Position numbers and translations under genes: made by a program. Of a stretch of DNA of 39,285 nt, positions 18,809 through 28,247 are shown in pieces. Source of the DNA: Clostridiales bacterium (GTDB lineage: Bacteria; Bacillota; Clostridia; Christensenellales; DTU072); contig JAAZJD010000015.1 of NCBI GenBank assembly GCA_012800525.1, positions 1 through 39,285 on the forward strand, in the 5' to 3' direction. A model generated the notes under the pieces. The model was not told the DNA's origin. It saw only the letters and a list, made by a program, of their open reading frames with translations, and did no database searches. Within the stretch, counting starts at the first letter, position 1; every line of letters begins with the position of its first letter.

Positions 18809-20431
18809 TTAATCAAAGTCAATTGGTTCATCGCTAATTTCTTCTGCAAAATCAGCAACGATAGGCTTTTCTATTTTGCTAGATTCAATCAATTCAGCTT
18901 CAACTTGGGGATGAGTAGTGAGAGCTGCAATTTCTGTTGTAGGTACAAGTTTTTTCCTTTGAATAGCCTCTGTTTTAATTTTATAAACAAGTCCTGTTAA
19001 TTGTAGTATTAAAATTGGTGTCATTGATATATAAGCAACAAGACCAAAAGCATCAAGCAAAGGATTCCCGCCAACCGAAACACTAGCACCAAGTGTAAAT
19101 GGAAGGGCAAAGGTTGCTGCCATTGCACCAGAAGCGGCGCTTCCGCTATCAAAAGCAATCGCTGTGAATATTGGCTTTACCACAAACATAAGTGCAAGGC
19201 TGACAATATATGTTGGGAGTAAAAACCACCAGATTTTTAATCCAGTTAAAACTCTAATCATAGCAAGTCCAACAGCAATACCAATTCCTGTGCAAAGAGC
19301 AATTAACATAAATCTTTTGGAAATAGAACCACCTGTAAGCTCATCCACTTGTTTAGCTAAAATATGTATTGAGGGTTCAGCTAGAGCTATCATAGCGCCT
19401 ATTGCAAGCCCTAAAGGAATAAGTACCCATTTAAAAGACTTAGAAGCAATTACAAATCCTAATTTCTGTCCTACTGGTGAAAAGCAAGAATTTGCAGCTG
19501 CTAAGAAAATTGATAACCCAAAAAAGGTATAAATAACACCAATTAATATTTTTAAAATAATTTGTTTAGGAAGTTTTAATGTTGTAAATTGGAAAATTAA
19601 GAAGATTATTACAGTTGGTGCTAGAGCAATTCCAACTAGTTTAAACTCAGCAGGGAGTGCTTGACCAAATGTTTTTAGTACATCAGAAAAGTTTTCAACA
19701 TCAATGTGTTCAAGGGGCTTTGGTGAAGCGTTTGGGCGTAGTATTAATGCCATTAACAAAACTGCCAATATTGGTCCTGCTGTAGCAAGGCCTAAAACTC
19801 CAAAACTATTTTGAGATTGATTTTTCCCACCTTTTGCATTTGCAAAACCTATTCCAAAAGCAAGCAAGAATGGTACAGACATAGGGCCTGTAGCAATTCC
19901 TCCACTATCAAAAGCAGTTGAAACGAAGTTGGGTGCATAGATTTCTGCAAGTATTGCTAGAGTGAAAATAATGCAGTAAATAACTAATATGATAATTCTT
20001 AAGGGCCAACTATAATTTGCTCTTAATGTTGAGATAAGGAGCATTATTGCAACAGCGACAGAAACAACAATAATAATTGTCATGTTTTTTTGCCCAGGTG
20101 TAGTTTGAAATAGCTCACCTAAAATTTGTATATCTGGCTCAGAGAAGGCTACAAAAAAGCCTAGTATTAAGGGAATAATGAATATTAAAATTTTTTTATT
20201 ACCTGCAATATTAGCTCCTATTTCTCTTCCAATTTCCATAATTGCCATGTCGGCCCCAAGGGTAAAAAAGGCCATCCCCAAAGTTAGCATAATTGCACCA
20301 AATGCAAACAACCCAAGTTGCATATTTCTTAATTCTGGAAGTCCCAAACCGACAAAAATTACAAGTAGAGTAATAGGGAGAACAGCTATAGCAGATTCTA
20401 GTAATTTTTTAGACAAGTTTTTAAGTATCAT
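18809..20431 (-). CDS. DUF1538 family polytopic membrane protein, internally duplicated
   Basis: 540 aa, many TMs; repeated motifs AFSEPDIQIL/ALAEPSIHIL and TAFDSGGIATGPM/IAFDSGSAASGAM; SD aaaggag. Confidence 0.8.
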   Translation of the reverse strand: MILKNLSKKLLESAIAVLPITLLVIFVGLGLPELRNMQLGLFAFGAIMLTLGMAFFTLGADMAIMEIGREIGANIAGNKKILIFIIPLILGFFVAFSEPDIQILGELFQTTPGQKNMTIIIVVSVAVAIMLLISTLRANYSWPLRIIILVIYCIIFTLAILAEIYAPNFVSTAFDSGGIATGPMSVPFLLAFGIGFANAKGGKNQSQNSFGVLGLATAGPILAVLLMALILRPNASPKPLEHIDVENFSDVLKTFGQALPAEFKLVGIALAPTVIIFLIFQFTTLKLPKQIILKILIGVIYTFFGLSIFLAAANSCFSPVGQKLGFVIASKSFKWVLIPLGLAIGAMIALAEPSIHILAKQVDELTGGSISKRFMLIALCTGIGIAVGLAMIRVLTGLKIWWFLLPTYIVSLALMFVVKPIFTAIAFDSGSAASGAMAATFALPFTLGASVSVGGNPLLDAFGLVAYISMTPILILQLTGLVYKIKTEAIQRKKLVPTTEIAALTTHPQVEAELIESSKIEKPIVADFAEEISDEPIDFD

Positions 20432-20510
20432 TTATAAGTTATTCTCCTTTAACATTTGTTTAGCCAAAGTCGTTATCTTAATTTATCATTTATTTCCATA
20501 AAGAATCAAA

Positions 20511-22967
20511 TTAAATATGCGACTTTCTCTTTTTTTGTATTTTATTTTTTGTCGAATTATATTTTGCAGATATTTTTCTCAAAGCTCTATCTAATCCACT
20601 TTTCCTGCTTGCTTTTTCTGTAATCACAGTTAACAATATAAATATTGGTGCAATCGCAAGACCAATTGGAGCAATTAAAGCTGCAGCATTTAATGGCAAA
20701 GTTGTAAGTTTAAATATATTTTGTGTAATTGGTATAAAAAATGCAATCACAAAAGCTATTAACATGGTAGTAAATAATACAATTCGCATACCATTTAACG
20801 GTAGTGAAGTTTTAAATAATACCATAAAAAATACAAGCCCCATCAATATTACTGTAATGGTTTTAAATTCAGACACTGTAAAAGCAGATTCTACCATTGG
20901 CGAAAATCTTCTTAGCATAGTCATTGTAAAAATAACAGCAAAAACGCAAAGAGCTCCAGGTAGGGCATTAAATACAATTTTATCTAAAAAAGTACCCGTT
21001 ATTCGTTCTTCATTTTTTTCAAGAGCTAAAAAGAATGAAGGTATGCCAACTGTTAGTGAGCTAATAAAAGTGATGTTGATAAGAGAATATGGTAGGTCCT
21101 GATTAACAAATAAAAACAAAAATGCCACAAGTAAACTGTAAATTGTTTTTACAATATATAGTGATGCTGATCTTTCAAGATTATTTACTGATCTTCTTCC
21201 TTCAGCAACAATATATGGTAAACTTGCAAAGTTATTGTCTAATAAAACTATTTGAGAAATGTTTTTTGCCGCATCACTACCTGCAACCATGGCAATAGAA
21301 CAATCGCTTTCCCTTAAAGCTAGCACATCATTTACACCATCTCCTGTCATAGCGACCGTATGTCCTTTTGTTTTTAGTGCTTTTACTAATGTTTGTTTTT
21401 GATCAGGATTTACTCGTCCGAAAACAGTATATTCATCTACTATTTTAGGTAAATCTGAATTTTGGACAGTTGATACATCTATATATTTTTCATAATGATC
21501 AACTCCAGCTTTTCTTGCAACATTTGAAACAGTGATTGGGTTATCTCCAGATATTATTTTTATATCTACTCCTTGATTTTTAAAGAAATTTAGAGTTGCT
21601 TTTGCTTCTTTTCTAATTTTATCTGTAATAAAAACTAAGCCAACTAATTCCATATCATCATTGAGTTTTTGATCAACTAAATGTTTGCTAGATTTTGCAA
21701 CAACTAAAACTCTATTTCCAAGTGCTGATTGCTGATCAATTATTTCTTGTATCTCAGGGGAAATTTCTTTTAAAACAAATTCTGCCGCACCCATCGCATA
21801 GCCTCTTTTCCCTATGTTAGCACCACTCCATTTTCTAGAAGATGAAAAAGCAATAAAAGAACTTGCAGTTTTGGTTTGTGGAGTATCAACAACAAATTCA
21901 CTTATGGCGATAGATGTTGGATTTTTGTCATTTATAGCGGCATCTATATTTTTCAATAATTGTCTAAGTTTTAATTCAGTTTGATTAATCGGCATTATAG
22001 ATTCAACTATCATCACACCTTCTGTTATAGTTCCTGTTTTATCAAGGCAAAGGACATCAACTCTTGCTAGAGTTTCTGTTACATATAAATCTTGTGCTAG
22101 GGCATTATGAGAAGAAATTCTAATAACAGATATGGCAAATACAGCGGTTGTCAAAGCCACAAGACCAGATGGAATTAGTGAAACCATCATTGTTACTGTG
22201 TCTAGTAATGCGGTTTTCATTTCAGTGTTTCTTGCTATAATTTTAATCACCAATAGTGCGATGCCTAGGGGTATTAATATAAAAGTAATTGTTTTGATTA
22301 ATGTATTGAGTGAAAACATAATTTCACTGTTGGGTTTTTTTAAGTACTTTGCACCAGTTTGTATTTTTGTTGCATAGTTATCCTTGCCTACATGGGTAAC
22401 CTTAGTTGTTGCTTTTCCCGATACAACAAAGCTTCCAGATAAAATAGTGTCACCTGGATTTTTAGGTATTGGATCTGGTTCTCCAGTTAACAAAGATTCA
22501 TTTACTTCTATGAAACCTGCAATGATTTTAGAGTCAGAGGAAACTTGATTTCCAGTTTTTAATAGTATTATGTCATCTTGTACAATTTCAGAAACTTCGA
22601 TAGTTGTCTCAACTCCATTTCGTCTAGCTAAAGCTTTTGGTTGAGATAGCAAAGTAAGCTTATCAATTGTTTTTTTTGCTTTGAGTTCTTGCCAAAGACC
22701 AGTTGCAGAATTAACAATAACTAAAACCATGAAACCTAGTTCTTGCCAGCCTAAATTGAATACAACAACAACAATAGCAAATGCTAAAAAGAGCATATTA
22801 AAAAAGGTTAAAGTATGTTCTCTTAAAATTTGTAAGACAGGTTTAGTTTTGACATTTTGATCACCATTGACCCTGCCATCTGCTACTCTTTCAGCAACGT
22901 CCACATCTGTAAGCCCAAACACATTGTCAACAGTTTCTAAATTCTCCACCAAATACCTCAATTCCAA
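20511..22967 (-). CDS. Cation-translocating P-type ATPase (CtpE-like)
   Basis: LTGEPDPIP, TM4 SLIPSGLVALTTAVFAISVIRI, CLDKTGTITEG, GRVNPDQKQTLVKALK, AMTGDGVNDVLALRESDCSIAM. Likely true start GTG at 22949 (gagg SD). Confidence 0.88.
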   Translation of the reverse strand: MELRYLVENLETVDNVFGLTDVDVAERVADGRVNGDQNVKTKPVLQILREHTLTFFNMLFLAFAIVVVVFNLGWQELGFMVLVIVNSATGLWQELKAKKTIDKLTLLSQPKALARRNGVETTIEVSEIVQDDIILLKTGNQVSSDSKIIAGFIEVNESLLTGEPDPIPKNPGDTILSGSFVVSGKATTKVTHVGKDNYATKIQTGAKYLKKPNSEIMFSLNTLIKTITFILIPLGIALLVIKIIARNTEMKTALLDTVTMMVSLIPSGLVALTTAVFAISVIRISSHNALAQDLYVTETLARVDVLCLDKTGTITEGVMIVESIMPINQTELKLRQLLKNIDAAINDKNPTSIAISEFVVDTPQTKTASSFIAFSSSRKWSGANIGKRGYAMGAAEFVLKEISPEIQEIIDQQSALGNRVLVVAKSSKHLVDQKLNDDMELVGLVFITDKIRKEAKATLNFFKNQGVDIKIISGDNPITVSNVARKAGVDHYEKYIDVSTVQNSDLPKIVDEYTVFGRVNPDQKQTLVKALKTKGHTVAMTGDGVNDVLALRESDCSIAMVAGSDAAKNISQIVLLDNNFASLPYIVAEGRRSVNNLERSASLYIVKTIYSLLVAFLFLFVNQDLPYSLINITFISSLTVGIPSFFLALEKNEERITGTFLDKIVFNALPGALCVFAVIFTMTMLRRFSPMVESAFTVSEFKTITVILMGLVFFMVLFKTSLPLNGMRIVLFTTMLIAFVIAFFIPITQNIFKLTTLPLNAAALIAPIGLAIAPIFILLTVITEKASRKSGLDRALRKISAKYNSTKNKIQKKRKSHI

Positions 22968-23091
22968 TGTCTTTATTATATATCATATATTACTAGGGGT
23001 GCAAACAGTAATATAAAATTTTATAGCGATGTTCTTAAATTTAAAGTTTAAACAACAATTTATTATACGAATATTTTGCATTTATTAAATA

Positions 23092-23126
23092 AAAACTCGT
23101 GGCAATTAAGCCACAAGTTTATTTTT
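23092..23126 (-). terminator. Terminator for nanA
   Basis: Minus strand ACTTGTGGCttaattGCCACGAGTttttattt. Confidence 0.75.
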
Positions 23127-23149
23127 GTATATGAGAAAAGGCTATACGT

Positions 23150-24037
23150 TTATGACAATTTTTCTTTGTAAAGTTTATCCAATATTTTTTTCTTGTCTAA
23201 AGAGAGTTTTGCAAAAGGTTTTTTGCAGTCTCCCATATCAAAGCCAGCTTTGGAAACAAGATATTTTTCTGATGGCAAAACTCCACATTCAATCAATGTA
23301 GTTATTATATCGCAAATTTCATCTTGTATAGATTTAGCTTTTTTCATATTTCCTTCATTAAATGCAGTATATAAATCAATGTATTTTTGGGGCATTATAT
23401 TATAAGTACTTCCAATTCCACCAGTAGCTCCCATTGAAAGTCCTGCAAGCATAACTTCATCATAACCATTAAATAATGCAACATCACCAAGAGCTTTAAA
23501 TTGGTTTAAAGCAAAAAGATTTTGTGAAGTATGTTTTATTCCTATAATATGTTCATTTTCAAAAAGTTTTTTAAATGTTTGAAGGGTTAGAGGGGAATTG
23601 CCGCTTGGCGAAAAATTGTATATAACCATATCATGTTTCACTGAGTTTACTATATCAAGATAATACTGTATTATTTCATCTTGTGAAAGTCCGTAATAGA
23701 AAGGCACAACAGCAGAAATCGCATCATAGCCTAGTTCTTTAGCATATAAACCCATATCTATTGCAGATTTTGTAGAAAGAGAACCTACATGTACAATAAG
23801 TTTAATATCTTTTGTTGTATATTTTTTTACTAGTTTAAAAAGCTCTTTACGCTCATTATCTTGCATCATTAATGCTTCACCAGTAGACCCTCCAACATAG
23901 AAACCTTGGATGTCAAATTTTAGTAAATAGTTAACATATTGCTCTAGTGCTTTTGCATTAATTTTTTCGTTTTTATCAAAAGGAGTCATTAATGCCACAT
24001 ATATTCCATTGTATTTATTTTTCATATTTTGCCTCAT
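23150..24037 (-). CDS. nanA: N-acetylneuraminate lyase (DapA/NanA family)
   Basis: GFYVGGSTGEALMMQDNERKELF, GIKHTSQNLFALNQFKAL, GYDEVMLAGLSMGATGGIGSTYNIMP. Likely true start 24025 (SD gatgagg). Confidence 0.85.
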   Translation of the reverse strand: MRQNMKNKYNGIYVALMTPFDKNEKINAKALEQYVNYLLKFDIQGFYVGGSTGEALMMQDNERKELFKLVKKYTTKDIKLIVHVGSLSTKSAIDMGLYAKELGYDAISAVVPFYYGLSQDEIIQYYLDIVNSVKHDMVIYNFSPSGNSPLTLQTFKKLFENEHIIGIKHTSQNLFALNQFKALGDVALFNGYDEVMLAGLSMGATGGIGSTYNIMPQKYIDLYTAFNEGNMKKAKSIQDEICDIITTLIECGVLPSEKYLVSKAGFDMGDCKKPFAKLSLDKKKILDKLYKEKLS

Positions 24038-24347
24038 CTTTTATTATTTGCCTATATGTTAACATACATTAAAAAAAAGAACACAATTTACATATCATAA
24101 TTTTTAATAAAACGATGCAATTTTTGCAAGCATCTTTTTATTGTTATTTTTTTTTTTTACTTTATAAATTGAACTTTCGCCATTTAAAAAATTATAAGCT
24201 ATACATGTCGGATGCCTAGATCGTAATTATATATATCATTTGACAAAATCATGTTAGGTGTTTATATTTTAGATAAGATTTTGAGATTAAATAGTGTTTG
24301 TTAAAGTGGTTTTTAATAAATATATGGCACTAGTTTATGGAGAATAT

Positions 24348-25682
24348 ATGTTTTATTCACAAAAAGTTTTTGGAAAAGGCATGGGTAATGCAGATAACTA
24401 TAGAATTCCTGCATTAGTTGTAACAAATAAAAACACGGTTATAGCATGTGCTGATGAAAGGTTTTTTACTGCAACAGATAATCCAAATAAAATCGACAAG
24501 GTAGTAAGAAGAAGTTTTGATGATGGTAAAACTTGGGGGAGATTAAGAACTGCTGTTGCTTCTATAGGGATTTCAGAGAAAAAATCTGTTGCTGCAATAG
24601 ATCCTGCTCTTTTACATGATGCAGTGACTAATACTACGTTTATGCTATATTGTAAAACGCCAGCTGGAATAGGCTTACTTAACAGCAAAGCTTCCGTTGG
24701 AATGGAAGATGGTGGATATATTGTTAGAAAAGATTATAAAAAGTTTATTTTGAAAAATGGCAGGCTATATAAAAATGGTAAAGCTACAGATGTCGAAGTT
24801 GACGAACAAGGTTTTATTGAAAATGATGGGAACATTTATTTAGGTACTAGCAGTTATCGCATAGAGCAAACATCATATTTGATGATTTGTAGTAGTGATG
24901 ACGAAGGTGAGAATTGGACAACACCTATTTGTTTGAATGAGTCTATAAAGAAAAAGCATTGGAGATTTATAGGACCTGGACCAGGTTGTGGCATTCAAAT
25001 CAAGGAAGGTAAGTACAAAGGTAGACTTGTGTTTCCAGTATACTATTCGTGGTTTGCAGGAGATGTAAAAATTGAATGTGCTGTCATATATAGTGATGAT
25101 CATGGTAAAACTTGGAATATAGGAACTAGTCCTTATGTGCCAGGCAAATGGCCAAAAGTTAATGCAAAGCTTATGTCTCCGTCTGCAAGATTAACTGAGT
25201 CTCAAATTGTTGAGCTTGAAGATGGCGTTTTAAAGATTTTCATGAGAAATCATAATCCTAAAAGAAGAATTGCAACAGCATTAAGTTATGATGGTGGTGA
25301 AACTTGGGTAGATTCAAAATATAATGCAACCTTAGTACAACCTGTATCTCAATTTGCAGCAATATCATTTGATTATGAAGGTAAAAGATTAGTTGTAACT
25401 TGTAATCCTGCAAATGAAAAAACAAGAATAAATGGAACCATAAGGATTAGCGAAGATGGTGGCGAAACTTTTCCATATTCACGTCAATTAACACCAGATG
25501 AAAAAACTATGACCGGATATTTTGGTTATAGCTCACTAGCTTTTTTGCCAGATAAGACTGTTGGTTTGCTTTTTGAACCAGATGAAACTTTTGAGGCGAT
25601 TGAGTTCGCTAAATTTTCAATAGACTGGATAAAAGGTAAAACAGATGAGCAGTTTGAAGGCTTTGATTTATTGGAAGACTAA
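24348..25682 (+). CDS. Exo-alpha-sialidase (BNR/Asp-box), no signal peptide visible
   Basis: YRIPALV (RIP motif); Asp-boxes SFDDGKTWG, SSDDEGENW, SDDHGKTWN, SYDGGETWV, SEDGGETFP. ORF listed from GTG 24294; ATG 24348 with ggaga upstream preferred. Confidence 0.85.
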   Translation: MFYSQKVFGKGMGNADNYRIPALVVTNKNTVIACADERFFTATDNPNKIDKVVRRSFDDGKTWGRLRTAVASIGISEKKSVAAIDPALLHDAVTNTTFMLYCKTPAGIGLLNSKASVGMEDGGYIVRKDYKKFILKNGRLYKNGKATDVEVDEQGFIENDGNIYLGTSSYRIEQTSYLMICSSDDEGENWTTPICLNESIKKKHWRFIGPGPGCGIQIKEGKYKGRLVFPVYYSWFAGDVKIECAVIYSDDHGKTWNIGTSPYVPGKWPKVNAKLMSPSARLTESQIVELEDGVLKIFMRNHNPKRRIATALSYDGGETWVDSKYNATLVQPVSQFAAISFDYEGKRLVVTCNPANEKTRINGTIRISEDGGETFPYSRQLTPDEKTMTGYFGYSSLAFLPDKTVGLLFEPDETFEAIEFAKFSIDWIKGKTDEQFEGFDLLED

Positions 25683-25685
25683 AAA

Positions 25686-25712
25686 GAAAGAGCGCTAGTT
25701 GCTCTTTTTTAT
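25686..25712 (+). terminator. Terminator after sialidase
   Basis: AAAGAGCgctagttGCTCTTTtttatt. Confidence 0.85.
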
Positions 25713-25814
25713 TGAAGAAAAACTTGCTACAATGATTATACAATTTTTCATACTTTAAAAAATAAAATTAATCAATTTTTCAAATACAAACAAAATACTG
25801 AAAAGGGGCTATAT

Positions 25815-27062
25815 ATGAAAAAAAACATTTTAAAGGTTATTTCGGCAGTACTAATTTGTGTAAGTATCGCTATAATTGTTTCTTCACTTTTAACAAATTT
25901 GATTTTTAGAGATAGTAAAGAGGTTTCAAAGTTTTTAAAGGCAGAAGGTAAGGACATTAAGTTAAATGATAAAACTATAGTTTTGAAGGGAGTAAATGCT
26001 GGTGGATTTCTCGTTCAAGAAGAATGGATGTGCCCAACAGAAATGTTAGATCAAGTTAGCTTAATATCAACATTAATAGATAGATTTGGGGAAAATTCAG
26101 CAAATGAATTGCTAGATGCATATCATAAATCTTGGTGGAGAGAAGAAGATTTTGTAAACATTAAAAATTTAGGATTTAATTGTATAAGACTACCTTTTAC
26201 ATATTTAAATTTGTATGACGAAAACTATATTTTAAAAGATGATGCTTTTTATTTAATCGATTGGTTTATAGAAAATTGCAAAGAAAATCAGCTGTACGTA
26301 ATATTAGATCTTCATGGAGCTATTGGCTCTCAAAATGGTGCACATCATAGTGGAAACACCTGGGGTGGCACAGGAGAATCTAGACTATTTTCAAATGATG
26401 ACTACAAAGAAAAAACAATTCAATTATGGAAAGATGTTGCAAATAGATACAAAGATGAACCCACAATTGCTGCATATGATTTATTAAATGAGCCAACTGC
26501 AGGTGAGGGTTTCGTATCTGGCCCTGTGCAATGGTTGTTTTACAATGATTTGTATCTAGCTATTAGGGAAATTGACAGTAACCATATAATTATGATGGAA
26601 AGTGCTTGGGATACAAAGGATTTGCCGGCACCAAAGGACACGTATATGGTTTGGTCTTGGGATTGGGAAAATGTTGTATATCAATATCATCATTACTGTT
26701 GGGATGGAGTTAATAATGCGACAATCACAAAAGAATTTATTGATCAAAAAGTTGAAGATATCCGAAACTTAGCATATGAAGTACCTATATTTATTGGCGA
26801 ATTTACTGGTTTTGAATTAGAAGAAAATTGGATTTCTCTTTTAAAAGCATATGATAGTGAGGGATATAGTTATACTATGTGGACATATAAAGTGGTTGGG
26901 AAAAATAGTAGCTGGGGTTTACATACATCCGATATTTTAAGGGTAGACCCAAGTACTGCAAGTTACGATGAAATTTTAACTACTTGGTCTAATCTTGGTA
27001 CCTCGGATAATTTTGAAAAAAATGACAAAATTTGTGATTATGCCACTAGATATATTTCTTAA
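25815..27062 (+). CDS. Glycoside hydrolase family 5 (cellulase-like), N-terminal membrane anchor/signal
   Basis: TM near residues 7-28; GVNAGGFLVQEEWM, NCIRLPFTY, VILDLHGAIGSQNG, YDLLNEP (acid/base), YHHYCWD, PIFIGEFTGFE (nucleophile). Confidence 0.85.
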   Translation: MKKNILKVISAVLICVSIAIIVSSLLTNLIFRDSKEVSKFLKAEGKDIKLNDKTIVLKGVNAGGFLVQEEWMCPTEMLDQVSLISTLIDRFGENSANELLDAYHKSWWREEDFVNIKNLGFNCIRLPFTYLNLYDENYILKDDAFYLIDWFIENCKENQLYVILDLHGAIGSQNGAHHSGNTWGGTGESRLFSNDDYKEKTIQLWKDVANRYKDEPTIAAYDLLNEPTAGEGFVSGPVQWLFYNDLYLAIREIDSNHIIMMESAWDTKDLPAPKDTYMVWSWDWENVVYQYHHYCWDGVNNATITKEFIDQKVEDIRNLAYEVPIFIGEFTGFELEENWISLLKAYDSEGYSYTMWTYKVVGKNSSWGLHTSDILRVDPSTASYDEILTTWSNLGTSDNFEKNDKICDYATRYIS

Positions 27063-27064
27063 TA

Positions 27065-27190
27065 ATGGTTTAAACAGCTAATTTAGACTAACATTCATTG
27101 ATACTTTATGTTGACTAGATAATAGCTTAAACCACTAATTTAGACTAATATTCAATTTTACTCTGATTGATATCCCATATTGACTAAGAA
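27065..27190 (+). repeat. Imperfect direct repeat upstream of the PfkB gene
   Basis: CTAATTTAGACTAA at 27078-27091 and 27135-27148; TTGACTA at 27111-27117 and 27180-27186. Confidence 0.7.
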
Positions 27191-27320
27191 ACACATGTGT
27201 GATTAAATTAAAATAGGGGATTATTTTTTATGTAATTACATAAAGATAAAACCTATATGGGAGATAGCAAGGTCAACCATTAAATTTCATAATACTTTGG
27301 TTAATTAAGGCCTTGTTAAT

Positions 27321-28247
27321 TTGAGAATTATGAAAGTTGTTAAAGGAGTAGGGTTAGCTGAAACTAATATTATTTTAAGCCGTTTAAATAAGTGGCCAAG
27401 AGAATCAGAGCAAGTTTTTGCTAAAGATTTTGATTATTCTTTAGGAAGTGGTCCACAAATCACACTGATACAGTTAATGAGTTTAGGCTTTAAAACCGGG
27501 TTTGCAACTTGGTTTTCTGAGGATGCAATTAGTAATTATTGCAAAGATAAGTATAAAGAATATGGATTAGAAAATATTAATATTGCCACTGAACCTATTA
27601 AATCTCCTATTAATATAAATGCAATTATAAATACTGCTTGGAATAAAACGATTTTTTCATATGATATAGCTGATAATATTTTCAAATATGATAGCAAAAA
27701 ATTATATGACTATTTGAAAGATGCAAACTATGTGATTATGCAAATAGGTGTGGATCCTAATATTTATAGACGTTTAAAAATTGAAGGCAAGATATTGCTG
27801 CTAGATGCAGGCTGGAGCGAAAATCTTAGTTTTACAACATTTAGAGAATATATTCAAATGGCTCATTATTTTTTTCCAAATAGAAAAGAAGCTGAAAAGC
27901 TCACAGGTCTATCAGAGCCAAAAGCACAAGCTAGAATTTTGTCTACATACTACAAAAAGGGAATTATAAAACTTGGAAAAGATGGAGTTTTGGGTTATGA
28001 CGGGCAAGATATATATACAATTCCAGCAATTAAAGAATTTAGACATATTGCTCAAACTGGCTCTGGTGATAGCTTTTTAACTGGTTTTATTTATGGTTTA
28101 AGCAAGGATATGAGCTTTAAAGATGCTGTTTTAAGTGGGGCAATAACTAGAGGTAAGTTTATGAGCGAAAAAGATGTTTGTGATGTTAATTTTACAGCAC
28201 GCGAATTGGATGCTTACATAACTAGATATAGAGATACGATAATCTAA
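27321..28247 (+). CDS. PfkB-family carbohydrate kinase
   Basis: FFPNRKEAEKLTG, IIKLGKDGVLGYDG, QTGSGDSFLTGFIYGL (PfkB C-term signature); start TTG 27321 or ATG 27330. Confidence 0.82.
   Translation: MRIMKVVKGVGLAETNIILSRLNKWPRESEQVFAKDFDYSLGSGPQITLIQLMSLGFKTGFATWFSEDAISNYCKDKYKEYGLENINIATEPIKSPININAIINTAWNKTIFSYDIADNIFKYDSKKLYDYLKDANYVIMQIGVDPNIYRRLKIEGKILLLDAGWSENLSFTTFREYIQMAHYFFPNRKEAEKLTGLSEPKAQARILSTYYKKGIIKLGKDGVLGYDGQDIYTIPAIKEFRHIAQTGSGDSFLTGFIYGLSKDMSFKDAVLSGAITRGKFMSEKDVCDVNFTARELDAYITRYRDTII

Noticed and set aside
20511-22967. P-type ATPase considered as a novel variant because TM4 reads IPSGL rather than PEGL
   Set aside because: To my recollection IPSG-type TM4 motifs occur in ordinary Firmicute CtpE-like ATPases; the rest of the core is canonical.
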